Positions 48,861-62,662 of a stretch of DNA of 64,000 bases are shown piece after piece (the stretch's first letter is position 1; every line of letters begins with the position of its first letter). A program made the translations under genes and the position numbers. This DNA comes from Mixophyes australis. Its lineage: Eukaryota; Chordata; Amphibia; Anura; Limnodynastidae. The notes under the pieces were generated by a model, which worked only from the letters and a program-made list of their open reading frames with translations, ran no database searches and was not told the DNA's origin. The DNA is taken from positions 6,519,434-6,583,433 of the forward strand of contig JAVHZZ010000008.1 in the NCBI GenBank assembly GCA_036250195.1, read 5' to 3'.

Positions 48861-49934
48861 TTGATACTAGCCACCGGGTCTGGGATCTGCATTTACACTA
48901 TACACCAGGATAGGCATCTAACTTCAGCAGCCACCACACTTCAGCACGAGGTGGTGCTAGCAATGAAGTACGTGCATGGATGGAGGGGGGTGTTATAGAT
49001 ATAAGTCTGTATTATAGCAAGCATAGAACATATTCGGCTGCCAATGATGTTCTGCTGCAGCGAACTTTACAGTAAAGCTAAACAAAGTTACGGTGCATTT
49101 TTCATCTCTTATTGGAAAATATGTGATGTCTCTGACCCGATAAATGCCAGCACTGCCTTCCCATGACATTGGACGCCTCTCCGCAGCAATAAATGCTCTG
49201 TGTGTTCATACAGAAACCTTAATGCTTTGTGCAGCCTTCAATAAAAATGCAAAAATTATTAAAATTGAGCAGCAGCCCTTGTGTCACACTGTTAAATATA
49301 AAGGCTGTTATGCTTGCTTACAAGACAAGAACATTAATCTATAAGACCCCCTGGGCCTCGTCGGAGCTCAGATAAACCTCTCAATTATTTGGGGAAAAAA
49401 AAAGAATCAAGCGTCTCGGAGACAAGGAGACATTTTCCCGGACACGACGGACGCCGTATTTTGTCAGCAGGTGTCTAAGCTGCATGTTGGGTAAGTGGAA
49501 ACAGAGGAGATTAAAACTAATTTGTTATGTGGATATTTCCAAGTTGATAAATGGAATAACTAATCAAAAAATAGGTTGTTACAAAGGCACAATCAGTTTC
49601 AATATTTACACATCCGACCTCTGGATAATATCCGCCGTAAGCAGAGCATAAGGGGAGACTCTAATTTTATGTTACAGGCTTGTATTCATTTAAGCGGACC
49701 TTAAAAATAAATAAGACTGTTAGCTCCGACGGGGTAGGGACTGATGTGGATAATTACATATTGTCTGTACAGCGCTGCACAATATGATCAGCGCTAGATA
49801 AACAATCACAATAATATATAACTAAACTTAACTTTACAGTGGTCAGGAGAAATATTTTTAAACATGTTCCATTAGGTTTTTTTTCACTCAAATCCTGTAG
49901 GTTGTCCAATTTAGCCCCCCTGTCGTTACATATG
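48861..49934. other. DAB1 intron 2, no gene seen
   Basis: A fragment of the L2/SINE tail lies at 49700-49805 (TACAGCGCTGCACAATATG, GCGCTAGATAAACAA). Otherwise unique-looking. Confidence 0.5.
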
Positions 49935-50111
49935 GGGGTAAATGTATCAAGCTGAGAGTTTTCCGGCGGGTTTGAGAAGTGGAGATGTTGCCTATAACAG
50001 CCAATCAGATTCTAGCTATCATTTTGTGGAATGTACTAAACAAATGACAGCTAGAATCTGATTGGTTTTTCAAACCTGCCGGAAAACTCTCAGCTTGAGA
50101 CATTTACCCCA
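49935..50111. mobile_element. Palindromic CCAAT MITE, GGGG-terminus subtype, copy 2
   Basis: Starts GGGGTAAATGTATCAAGCTG and ends GAGACATTTACCCC, flanked by ATG on both sides (3-bp duplication). Close to 42057-42235. Confidence 0.88.
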
Positions 50112-51075
50112 TGGTCTGGTTACTGGATACTTTCTTTATTGGTATCCCTGCGAAACCAACACTGAGACATGTGGTGAGCACCTATAATTTCAAATATGAC
50201 TTAAAAATAGTTTATTGTATTGTAGTTTAGCAACCAGAAACATTAATATTTTCAAGGATGCATTTCAGTAATATCAGCTGACATTTATACATTTCAAAAT
50301 CATCATGTTATATATGAAACATACATTGAATGTTTGCCATATTTTGAGCAATTTGGCATATTGAATAATTACATCACAGGAGCTGGATGTTTTCCCTTCT
50401 AAATACATAAATATTTTTATACTATAAAATAATAATTTTAATACTATTAAAGAAGCTAATTGCAATAGCCTGAATAATACAGAGATGCTGCTTGTGATAT
50501 TGACAAATTGGCCGTATAATAAATCACTACATGTACGCCCCAAAAACATTGATATCGAAAGAAATCTGTTTAAAATTAGTCAATCCACTTTTGCCCTTGT
50601 CAGTAAATCCAGTCGGCAGATCCGCCATCATGTACTTGGGTCCTGATCACCGAATGACAAGAAGTTATCCAATTTGGCCACAAAAAATGTTATACTAACA
50701 ACTGAATAATCTAAGATCTGGAAGATGTCATTTAATATTCAAGTAAACAAATTGAATGAACTTAAATGTATACTGTATCCAAAGTCGGCAATGACGGTGA
50801 ATGTAGGCAATCACCTAGGGTGCCAGGGTTCAGGGGACGCCTAAAACACTGAATGAGTGACATAATGTCATTCACTCAGCGTTCGTATTTTCCATGTGAA
50901 TTTTTACCTTTGAAGTTGCTGGCTGCTGCTCCTGCATGTAGGTTATAGGCAGGGAGTGTGGCGTTGGGATATGATGTCACAGCTCAACGCCTGATGGGGG
51001 AGGGGCCCTAGAAGAAGCGGAGGGGCACTGCTCAGGGTACCAATACTAGTCCTGACTTTCATCATTTCTGTGTAC
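50112..51075. other. DAB1 intron 2, no gene seen
   Basis: AT-rich; 50930-51045 is GC-richer repeat material with GATGTCACAGCTCAACGCC. Confidence 0.5.
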
Positions 51076-51083
51076 TGCTGAGC

Positions 51084-51248
51084 AGAGCCGTAACTAAGAA
51101 TTCTAGCGCCCGGGGCGAGAAAGACAAATGCCGCTCCCCTAGCCCTCAATTTTAACCAAATTAACCTAATATAGTCCTGAATTGCGCCCCCCTTCAGCAC
51201 TGCGCCCTGGGTGGTCGCCCCTGTCGCACAGCCCTAGTTATGGCCCTG
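51084..51248. mobile_element. Short hAT-like non-autonomous element
   Basis: Ends CAGAGCCGTAACTA and TAGTTATGGCCCTG are inverted repeats. Flanks CTGCTGAG (51076-51083) and CTCCTGAG (51249-51256) match at seven of eight bases, again an 8-bp duplication. The 165-bp interior is GC-rich and non-coding. Lies 335 bp from DAB1 exon 2. Confidence 0.82.
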
Positions 51249-51504
51249 CTCCTGAGTAGATTCTGGAGTAATTATAGATAAGTAAATCTGTCTGTTCTTC
51301 ATGCCATTAATTTGCTGGCACTGCATATTATAAAGCTGTTTTAAGTCTATCAAATAGGCAGCTGTATCTGGTGCAATTTTACCTTGTTTACTTGCATATG
51401 AAAATATCTTTTTTTAGATTAGTTGTCTTGTAACTGTTACAGCCGTCAATACATAAATTGTATCTCATTTTTGCAATAACTTTTTTTTGTTTAGAAACAA
51501 ACTA

Positions 51505-53182
<1,678 letters not shown>

Positions 53183-53610
53183 CATACTTGCCAATACTCC
53201 CGGAATTCCCCATAAGAAGTGGGGTAGGACTTATTTAGTTTGGAAATATAACATTTGTATATTGTTTGTCTCCCTCTGTCTCCAAATCCTTCCCCCTGCG
53301 CCGACTTCTGTATATATTGAAAATACTCCCGGAATGTCTGGGAGACTCCCGGATTCGGGGTGGGTCTCCCGGCCTCCCGGGAGTGTTTGTATCTCCCGCA
53401 TCTGCCCACTTCCCAGTGAAGTGGGTAGAATTAGGTCCAAAATGCAGCGATTCCCGAGAATCGCGCCATCTGGCCCCGCCCCACGCTGTAAAATGACGCG
53501 TTTGTGTCATTACGTCACGGGGGGGGGGGGGGGGGGGGGGCTGGTCCAAAATGACGCCCACCTCTCCCCAGCAGCTCTCGGTAGCCAACTACAAGGAGTG
53601 GGCAAGTATG
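53183..53610. mobile_element. hAT-like non-autonomous transposon with G22 run
   Basis: Ends CATACTTGCCAATACTCC and GGGCAAGTATG; flanks CCAAAGAT and CCTAAGAT match at seven of eight bases. Shares the TTAGGTCCAAAATGC interior with 7066-7304. A G22 run lies at 53519-53540, inside the element. Confidence 0.85.
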
Positions 53611-55494
53611 CCTAAGATCACAGAATTGTTTCCCCCTCGACCAGGGAATAAAGGAATACAATGCAGGTGGCCAAGTGACCCAGCCTAAGTTAGCCCACTA
53701 TGGGACCAGCTCGGGGGGACCCCTGACCCACAGACCAGCCAGCCCCAGCCCTTGACTCTTGTTTTAACCTGTGGATTGTACTAGGAACCAGTGACATCAC
53801 TAATAATGCAATTAGGAACCAATGACTGCAGATTGCCACAAAGATGTCACTTGTTTCTAGCATAATTCCTGCAAAACTCTGTCCAAAAATTACGCCAGTC
53901 TCTTAGCTCACTCAGATGTGTAAATAATCTGCTCTGTAAGCATCATTTTTACATATATTTATGTTTGCACGATAAGCGCAGTTTCCTCCACTGTCATTAA
54001 CCTTCAGTGGGCGATGCGCTGTTTTTGCCCATAATACATAACATTTCTTAAATACTCAAAGCCAGTAAAAAATCCTTTTCTCTGTATGAACCTTTGACAG
54101 CTTAGTGAAATAACTTATTTATTTTCTGTGCCAAGAATCCAGATTGCTCTTTATATGCTGAGCTGTCTGCTGTAAATGAACTATACATAACATATGGATA
54201 ATGAAATATGGTGCAACTTTGGCTAAAAAAAAAATAATAGTGCAGTTTTATTTCATTTTTGTAATGAAAACTCTATTCCTTCTTTACCCTAATGAAAATC
54301 CTTTTTCCAACTCAACTGGTTCGAGCGGAAAAGAAATCACTCGCACTAGTCGAACAGACAATAAATATATTTATGAAAATAGAAATACATAGTTTTATCT
54401 TTCCAAAGGGCCCCTCTGTTCCATCTGACTACAAGGAGGATTCAATAACAGCGAAAGTGTCTCCACCATTGGGAATAAATTGCTACCAACGGAAAGACTT
54501 TGATGTTTCTTGGATAAGGGCACAGTGTTAACACTTCTCTCCGATTGTCAACATCCACTTCTTGGCAGCAGTGCTTATTTATGGAAATATATTTTTCTTT
54601 TCACATTAAGAAATAAATAATGGTATATAGGGTACTCAGTTGAGGTTTCCATAGTTACAAACTAGCTATTCTGAGAGCAACTGAGTACTATACAGAGCTG
54701 TCGCCTGAATAAATGTGTTATTTAGTGTGTAGATGAAGGAAAAAAATAAAAGCTGGAAATTGGTTTCAAAGCAGAGAGTATATTTCAAATATTTTATTGT
54801 GTTTCTTTTAAGTCTCTTAAATATGTTGAGCGCCGAACAAAGTTCTGTTTTTGAGAACTCGGTACTTGTCGTAAACAGGTGTAGAAATGTGATTTGATTA
54901 TTATAAGTAAAGGCTAACACATTCCAGAAGTAACAATGTCGTTTTGGGTGAATTTAGGTGATCTAAAACAAATTCAAGTTGTATTTACTGGATCTTGGTG
55001 GATCTGGCAATTTGGCAGGTTTCCACCATGTGTCAAAATGGTCCAAGCAGAAGATATATCTACTGCTCAGTCGTGCTTTGTTCCGGTTGTCAGGAATTCA
55101 AAGGGGTGGGGCTTTGACAACCCTAAATTAGACACACCGCAGGAGGATCCCTTGCTTTAACTTTGTATCAAATTCGCCAAGTACCAGGGGTAAAACTTTC
55201 TATTTTACTATAGGACAGCCGATTCCTAAAACAAAAATGTAAGTTTACCTTTGTGCAGACACTTTGCTAAACAATTTGCATTATTCCGGTTTGTAAAAGG
55301 GCCGTGCGTCCTGGCCAGAGTAGAAATGACAGGTGAATATGCTGCCTACTATCATCTTTAGACCACCCGCTAATTTATTTACAAATTCTCTACTATTCTT
55401 TTGAAATCCTGCTTTTTGGCGCTTTATTTATGTTTTAATGTAGTTTCCGAGATTGTCTTTATTCATGTTCATAGTCACATTGCTTTATGTGAGC

Positions 55495-55534
<40 letters not shown>

Positions 55535-55691
55535 CGGTATATGATGTAACAGGATGGTTTGAGAGTCGTCCCATTGGTGAGTCAAAAGTTGGTCATCACC
55601 AATCTGATGCATTATTGGGGATCTCCATCAAAAGGTGCAAGTTCATTAAGAGGTCAATAAGCAAACAGCCAATCAGAAGCAGCATTCTATC
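53611..55691. other. DAB1 upstream intron, no gene seen
   Basis: AT-rich intron. A (TA)n tract of 32 bp lies at 55496-55527. No recognised repeat otherwise. Confidence 0.45.
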
Positions 55692-55873
55692 ATACCTCCC
55701 AACTGTCCCGATTTCAGCGGGAAAGTCCCGATTTTAGGGCTCTGACCTGCTGTCCAGCCCGGGACATATTTGTCTAGCAGGTGGAAATGATTACAGCATG
55801 CCATGGCCACACCTCCATTGTGGCGACACCACGCTCCCTGTCCCGCTCTCGCCCGCTGACATGTTGGGAGTTA
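55692..55873. mobile_element. Non-autonomous element, 'catacctcccaac' family
   Basis: Left end CATACCTCCCAACTGTCCCG, right end ACATGTTGGGAGTTATAG, imperfect inverted repeats. A partial relative occurs near 57440 (TCCTAACTGTCCCGAA). Similar in style to the CATACTTGCC elements but a different sequence. Confidence 0.72.
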
Positions 55874-58093
55874 TAGGTTATATTGTGGTCATCGTCACCC
55901 TGTAACTTTACTTCAGCCCTACAGTACAAGAGATACGACTCCTAGGTGGTGGATGGGGGGAAGTCTCCTCGTGTAGTTATGTCATTGTTGTGTGAACATG
56001 GCCTTACGGTACTCAGATTACGCTTGACCATCCCCTGCCTGTTCCACCTCGAAAAGTCTAAGATATCTAGAAAATCTATATAAGGACACATTTGGATGCA
56101 CATGCAAAATTGGTCTATGCCCAAATCTAAATGAGGTCTTTAACTCACAAAACAAGTGTAACAATCTTCTACACGTACCCCCATGATTAAATGATTGTAT
56201 CCACGTGTGACCTTTAATCCAAGCCCAAATTATCAAGGTGATGATTAAACAAACACGACAGCTGTTTTCTCCGGAGAATGGAAATTGCACAATATATGAA
56301 GGGATTTATCAATCAGAGATTTCTTCTGCATTAACCTACTTTTGTGGTTTACTCCATGTAAACTGTGATGTTAGTAACTGCCTGACCCCCCTCACCCTCC
56401 ACCGGGTCAAATCCTATGCACATGCATGATCTTTAGCAACGCATGCGCAGTTCAGATTCGATGGTCGCCGGCAGCGTTAGGCTGCCGGTGGGGACTTAAA
56501 ACATTTGGAGCAGTCCCAGAATAGTAAGTAGCAGCTGTGATTCATATTGCTTGAACCCCACTAGTTTAATAAATAGACCCCATAATATTTAAGAATGTAA
56601 TCTTTCAGTTCTCGCAAAAAAAGGAAACAAAACACTGACATACAGAAACATAAAATAAGAAATATAAATACTGTGCGACAAACAAGTTGCAAATACAATT
56701 CCTGTTTCATATATAAACGTGACGTCAAAAATTAACCTCAAAATACTTAGCAAAAATATATAAATATCAGGAATTCCACCTATAGAAAAGCACAAAAAAG
56801 TGATTCTCCCAAATCAGCCTGGCCCCGTGATTATCATATAAGTAAATGGTGTCAATACAACAAATTATAAAGAAAGTGGACATTAATATATTATAATGTA
56901 ATAATAAACAAATATCATATACTTTATATTATAGCCAGATCATCCATTAGGCAATCTAAGCTCCTATCGAGGGGCCCGGATTACCCTGAACCATTTTTAT
57001 GTCATGATATTTTCTTCTTCTTGAAAACAAAGGGGGTGATTGGTGCCCCCAGTGTCATGCCTAGGACCTGATAGGGTCTTAATCCGACTCTGAATTACAT
57101 TGATCAATTTATGTAAATATCATAAAAACATATGTCAAATCAGAATACTTATTGTCATAACAAAAACGAAAGCCCAATAATCTTAATAAACCTAACTCCC
57201 CTCTTCACAGCTTTACCTCATTTAAATAATACCAGAAAACTGCATTTTGTTTTCGCACTTGGATGCAAAAGTATTTGGTCTCATACACCTAAACTTCACT
57301 CAACAATGTACGTCACTCATCCACCCAACTCCTCCCATCGGTCATTGGAAATATCCGTGCACAGCCCCTTCCCCTAAAAACCCCCGTTCAATGCAGCATG
57401 TACCAGCCACTGGTAAGTATGATATCAGGGGGACAATCTCCTAACTGTCCCGAATAAACCTGATCTCTGGGACAGTCCTCTCCATTCTTGACTGTCCAGC
57501 CTAAATTGGTACAATTGGGGTTTAGGCCCAATCTGTAATAGTGGAGAACAGGATAATGAAATTATCTCTCATCCACAAACTTCCCTAAAGTATGTGTATT
57601 TCAGTCAATTCGTGAATGTGCCTTAAACATTGATACAGTGTCTCATTTTGGGGAAAACACAGCAATTTGTGCACAAGCTCTCGTTAAATTATACGTCTTG
57701 GTACAATTTGATTCCAGCTATGCAGCTCTCTGTTATCTTCGACATTTTGGTTTGAATGAGGCAGTTGACTAAATTATATGATGGTTCACCAGTCATTAAG
57801 CCGCCGTCTGCCAAGGATACAAGAATCCTCTGCCAAGAACGTGACTCTTCGGAGGATGACTAAACTTTTTTGTTTTAAATGAATCAGGTTAAAAAAAATA
57901 TTATCAATTATTTCAATCAATAATCTGTTGTTTGGCCTCATTTCCCAAACTGATTTAAGTTCTATTCAACTACCAAGAAATATATTGTAACGCACTCCCA
58001 CGCTGTTAGGATAAACACACAACATTGGTAATTACATATGCTTTACTATTTTTGCGAATGGCGAACATTGAACGGGTCCTGCAGATTTCGAAC
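55874..58093. other. DAB1 upstream intron, no gene seen
   Basis: 56455-56500 has a small hairpin CCGGCAGC / GCTGCCGG in a repeat-like piece. 56940-57090 and 57400-57540 are repeat-like. No exon recognised. Confidence 0.45.
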
Positions 58094-58096
58094 GAA

Positions 58097-58682
58097 GGGG
58101 CTTATTTAAGAAAGCACTATCGTGCACTTACCGTGAAATTAAGGTCCCTCTGTGTCCTCCGCATATTTATGAAAGGTGCATCGCAGCAGATATCGTGGAT
58201 ATCTGCTGCTTTGCACTCCTCTTCATTTTTGGAAGCAGTCACCATTCTACAGTATGGTGACTGCTCCTGGCCGCAATCTAACAAGTTCCGAAAAAAGGTT
58301 TTTTCGGTAACTTGTCTTGATATCAAAATTCTCAGATTTCAGTGCTGTCAGCTCTGCTCCGAAGAGCAGAGCTGGACAGCGCATGTGTGGAGGGATCACA
58401 TGATCCCTCCCTGTCACTCACCAATCTCTCTCTACAACTATAGTTGCAGAGACCGAGCGGGGATGTTTTTTTGCGCATGTGCAGGTTTTCGAACTGCTGT
58501 GGGCATCATGTTCCGAAAAGGTGGGGTAAGTGTGATTTTTTTATTACAGAAACAGCAGTTTATCGGAACTGCTGTTTCTGTGATCCTTTTTTAATAAATT
58601 TGAGAAATAGTTCAATCCTTATCCATGCGATAAGGATTGATAACTATTTTTAATTTTTGCCAATGATTGATAAATGTGCCCC
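58097..58682. mobile_element. GGG-terminus element made of consecutive hairpins
   Basis: Begins GGGGCTTATTTAAGAAAG and ends ATTGATAAATGTGCCCC. GAA flanks both ends (58094-58096 and 58683-58685), a 3-bp duplication. The inside is a row of hairpins: 58183-58209 (12-bp arms, 3-nt loop); 58235-58264 (11); 58281-58315 (16, one bulge); 58344-58380 (16, one bulge); 58389-58410 (10); 58429-58452 (11 of 12, no loop); 58486-58519 (9, one bulge); 58546-58581 (15, perfect); 58605-58649 (11+8). The plus-strand frame of 189 codons that overlaps it has no recognisable domain. The role of the hairpins is unknown. Confidence 0.85.
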
Positions 58683-58685
58683 GAA

Positions 58686-59940
58686 GTCTGAACAGAATCT
58701 ATTAACGATTCTACTACGATCATGTTCCTTCAACTGTTGACATTCGATAGAAATTTGAAACGGTTCAAAATTTTTGAGTATCGCTATCAAAGACAAAGAA
58801 ACAATCAACCTCATCTGGTAATTGAAATAGATGTGTAAAAAAAAGACTGTACAATTAATACAAGGGTGAAAAATCCTTGTTACAGCTCGTGCTTTGGACG
58901 TCGCTTAGCGGTCATTTCTGCGTTAATCATATTGCGCACGCCACCGTTTGCTTTACATCTGTTTATGCAAAGCGCCGTCGCAGTTCCTGAACGCGCAATA
59001 ATCCGGTAACTGATCCATTTCTGTTTCCCCTCAATAATTTAATTCCTTCTGTTTGAATAGAATCTCTTGGGTTGCGACTGCTCGGAGAGGGTGAAACAGT
59101 TTATCAATAGTTCACCTGAGCATAAACAATCTAGAGGGTCAGATGAGCGTTATTTACGTATTTGGACTTCACGGCTTGTCGCCCAAGGCCGCCGCGTGAG
59201 TCATGACTGAGCAGAACGCTCACAAAGACTTGGATGAATGAAATCATGAGATATAGTCAATGCCTGAGAGCGGGTTCTACGTTCTCTCTCTAAGTGGCTG
59301 CGGAGGGCGGCAGACGCACGGATTTCATTTCATTTCACGGTTTCCTGTTATTCTATGATTCCATAAAAGAAATTGTAAGCAATAGAACTTCACCCTATAT
59401 AACAAAGGTTTAACGAATGCCTGAGGAAGGTGGCGATAACAGATGAAAATCATTCAAAAATGCTTTATTCTTTGAATAAAAATTTTTTCTTAATCTTTAG
59501 AGAGTTTTAATTTATTTATTTTTAAAACATTTTTGTAACTATTTTTTAACCAGCACTTCCGGAGCAGCAGCGGATCATGCAGCTGCACCCACAAATTTTT
59601 TTCTAAATTGCGTCGAGAAGAGATCTCCGCATTTAGCAGCAATCAATAAAATATTTTTGCAGGAGTAAGGGTATTATGGTTAAATAGGCTGTAATATTTG
59701 AAGTCTGATTAATAGAGTTACAGAGTGACTCTATATTAGGAGCCCGGCTGTCAGAAAGACTGGGGATAAAGGGAAGTGGCCTGGGCAGGTGATTAAAGGT
59801 TATTTGCCTCTGGATTACTGTATAGAGCGCTCAGAGTGAACGCTAGGTATAGATCATTAAGGAAACGAGGACTCTCCACCAATCATAGCAAACAGTGATG
59901 TCATTGGGGATTACCCATGGGTAGGATAGCCCATGGAGAG
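58686..59940. other. DAB1 upstream intron, no gene seen
   Basis: AT-rich intron; 58890-59000 is moderately CpG-rich (GACGTCGCTTAGCGG, GCGCACGCCACCG). No repeat limits found. Confidence 0.45.
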
Positions 59941-59950
59941 ACATGTCTAC

Positions 59951-60034
59951 GCACTGATAGATCCAGTGTATACTGGATTTAACAGTGGCTGATATGTCAG
60001 CTGTCAGATAAGGTTACACTGAATCTATCAGTGC
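59951..60034. repeat. 20-bp inverted repeat
   Basis: GCACTGATAGATCCAGTGTA (59951-59970) is complemented at 60015-60034 with one mismatch, around a 44-bp centre that itself contains GTGGCTGATATGTCAGCTG. Probably the core of an old MITE. Confidence 0.7.
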
Positions 60035-60640
60035 AGCAGGGGAACAGAAAGGCTCACATGGCGAAATTATCTAAGTAACAAGTAATTATGAGAAGAGTCA
60101 TGGAAACATGTATTTTTCTGCTAAATGTATCTATTATAACAAGTGCAATAAAAAATAACAAAATTTATATCACTATGCTACCAAAAAAACAATGTCAAAT
60201 GTAGAGGTCTATTTATGAAAGGGTGGAGAGAGCAACTGCTGTGTTCACCAACGGCAGGGCCGGCTACACCATCATCTTATACCATATGAGGGGCTACCTT
60301 TGTAATGAAAAGCCTGTTTCCTTACCACATGGTAAGGAATTGCTTAGATCAGTGGTTCATACTTTGTTCATACTGTGTGAGAATTGATCCCAGATTGATG
60401 ACCACGACCTTCTCCCACAGGCATAGTTACAAAAGTGAAATATACACAACTACTTTATTTATTTCCAACTGGACTATTCACTTCACGCACCCCCTCTCCA
60501 ATCCCCTCCCCCCATCCTATCCCAAGGATTTACCCAATGACTAACGGACTCCAGTACATACAAGGCTGAGCGTGAACTAATGCTGTATCTATTGATCTAG
60601 AGATATATGGGACCATGGGAAGGACTGTAATGGATTATGG
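60035..60640. other. DAB1 upstream intron, no gene seen
   Basis: AT-rich, with a CT-rich patch at 60480-60540. Nothing recognised. Confidence 0.4.
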
Positions 60641-61080
60641 AATTGTATCTTACTACGCTGAGAGAATGATTGATATTGATAGATGTGATAGATAATGCTG
60701 AGGTGGACGTGATGTATGGATTATAGGGGGCAGTGTGATGTGATTACTGGGAGCAGTGTGAGTAATGGGAGATGTGATGTTCAGTGATGTTATGGATAAT
60801 GATTGTATATAGGAACACAGATTTAGCAGTGAGTAGGATATTGTAGCTATTGAGTACATACTGATGTTGATTAGATGAATGGATATTTTTAGGACAGTGA
60901 TGATTAGGATTGTGATATTAATATTGTAGGTTTGCGTGATGTAGTGTACTGAGGTATATGAAGACTTGAAGTGTTGTTCTATAGACAATATGAGGTGTGT
61001 GATACATGTGAGATGCACATTAGACAATATGGAAACTATATAAGCAGATTGTGATGTGAGAATGATAGTTGTATTCTGCC
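60641..61080. other. Strongly strand-biased, C-depleted tract
   Basis: On the plus strand, 60661-60960 contains 15 C in 300 bases, while G is abundant (20 G in the first 60). It repeats phrases such as GTGTGATGTGATTA, GAGATGTGATGTTCAGTGATG. This skew explains the 170-codon minus-strand frame, which is rich in Ile, Ser, Thr and His with no known domain. Confidence 0.7.
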
Positions 61081-61165
61081 TTTGTACTTTGTACATATAG
61101 TTTACGTCATGTTGTAATATTTCTAGTTTGTGTCTGTGCAGAATGGGAGATGTAGTTAGTCGCAA

Positions 61166-61380
61166 TGGGAGCCGTATTGAGAATTACAATACACCATTAA
61201 GGTATTTATACACATATATAAAAACACAGGTAAACAATTTAGAGTAAAGGAAACTTGATGATGTGCTACACTGTTTTATATTATGTGTAATATTATTATT
61301 CCAGATTGGTATGTGAATAAGAAAATATATAGCATTTCAAATGAAGATACATCTGTGTAATCTTTCTTGATATAAGTATA
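61166..61380. other. DAB1 upstream intron, no gene seen
   Basis: AT-rich intron, nothing recognised. Confidence 0.4.
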
Positions 61381-61383
61381 ATT

Positions 61384-61525
61384 GACTTTTTTTTTTTACA
61401 GAAATAACGCTCATTTTTGCTCATGCCCCATCGAGGTGCAACCAAAATTGAGCGCTATTTTTTACCGTGATAATGGTAAAAATGTGCGCCCGCGATGTTC
61501 TGAGGAACATTGAATTCCCCCTTTG
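61384..61525. repeat. Small hairpin-rich repeat
   Basis: Contains TTTTTACC / GGTAAAAA around an 8-nt loop (about 61459-61482), GCTCA / TGAGC at wider spacing, and ATGTTC / GGAACAT, ending GAATTCCCCC. It resembles the style of 58097-58682 on a smaller scale; no clear ends. Confidence 0.45.
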
Positions 61526-62040
61526 TGATGTGTATCTACTGTATATGGTTATATATTTGTACTATATGAATCTGGGGGTAATAGGCTGGGAGTAAATTAT
61601 ACGTATTGTGTATATGATTGTAAGTCCAATGTCTAGGATGTCTGCTATGATGTGTCTGAATGATATATAGCGATACGTCTAAACAGAGTTAATTGAGAGC
61701 AGAAAAGGAAGAGTATTTTTGGGGTAAACGGTAATCTACCTTTGCGAGTGGTTAATCAATCAGCTTAGTTATTATTATTATTAGATGTTCATTAGCATAT
61801 TTCCCTCAGTGTTTGTAGCTCAGCCTGTTACATTAATGTCATACTTTATTAAAAAATGTTTATAATCATTGGAACTGAAAGCCTTTTAGTTCAATTGCGC
61901 ACGTGCCGGCTAATTCTCATGCCCCGAACAACGGAGACTAAAAAAGCAGTAACTTAACTTTTACCGATACGGAACAGTATTGATGGGGCAATTAAGTATC
62001 TTTCAGCACACTGGGCAGACGCGGGCTGGGAGAGGCGTGG
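61526..62040. other. DAB1 upstream intron, no gene seen
   Basis: Unique-looking. 61740-61910 contains CATTAGCATATTTCC and several TAAT strings and might be a conserved non-coding element, not testable here. Confidence 0.4.
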
Positions 62041-62270
62041 CCGGGGGGCACACAGGCGGCCGCATCTTATGCGGCCGTATCCCCTGTCATGTGATGCGGC
62101 CGCCTGTGCGCTGACGCGGCCTCATCTGATGACATCAGATGCGGCCGCGGGGGAAACAATTGTATTTTGCAGCCGGGGGGCGGCCGGCCCTAATAGCGGC
62201 CTGACTGAGCGGCCCGGGTGGCCCATGCCCCCCTGCCCCCCGGGCCAGCCCGCCATTGACACTGGATAAC
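62041..62270. repeat. GC-rich block of nested GCGGCCGC palindromes
   Basis: CACAGGCGGCCGCATC (62051-62066) is complemented about 25 bases on by GATGCGGCCGCCTGTG, with GCGGCCGCATCTTATGCGGCCG nested within. A further pair CATCTGATG / CATCAGATG follows, and the block ends in CCGGGCCAGCCCGCCATTGA. Composition is sharply different from the AT-rich surroundings; it is probably a dispersed repeat. Confidence 0.7.
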
Positions 62271-62365
62271 ATTTTTTGAATAAATACAGGCATAATATGA
62301 ATAACCCTACTTATCGCCAAGATAATAATCTCGGATAATAACTAGGCCCCTTAGTAAGTTAAACA

Positions 62366-62662
62366 TCATCATCATCATCAGTTATTTATATAGCGCCACT
62401 AATTCCACAGCGCTGTACAGAGAACTCACTCACATCAGTCCCTGCCCCATTGGAGTTTACAGTCTAAATTCTCTAACATACACAGACAGACAGACAGAGA
62501 CTAGGGTCAATTTGATAGCAGCCAGTTAGCCTACTAGTATGTTTTTAGAGTGTGGGAGAAAACCGGAGCACCCAGAGGAAACCCACGCAAACACGGGAAG
62601 AACATACAAACTCCATCCAAATATGGCCCTGTTCAGGATCCAAACTCATAACCTGAGCTATA
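62366..62662 (-). mobile_element. SINE, minus strand, head truncated
   Basis: Read on the minus strand it ends TACAGCGCTGTGGAATTAG, GTGGCGCTATATAAATAA and GATGATGATGATG. The tRNA-like head is missing its first part, and the box B region is decayed (GAGTTTGGATCCTG). Confidence 0.88.

Noticed and set aside
53519..53540. G22 run as a G-quadruplex regulatory element.
   Set aside because: It lies inside a transposon copy and is the kind of run where assemblies miscount; no evidence for a function.
58025..58594. 189-codon plus-strand frame.
   Set aside because: It runs across the row of hairpins and the element boundary, with no recognisable domain.
60653..61165. 170-codon minus-strand frame.
   Set aside because: The frame stays open because the plus strand is poor in C; the composition is low-complexity and no domain is visible.
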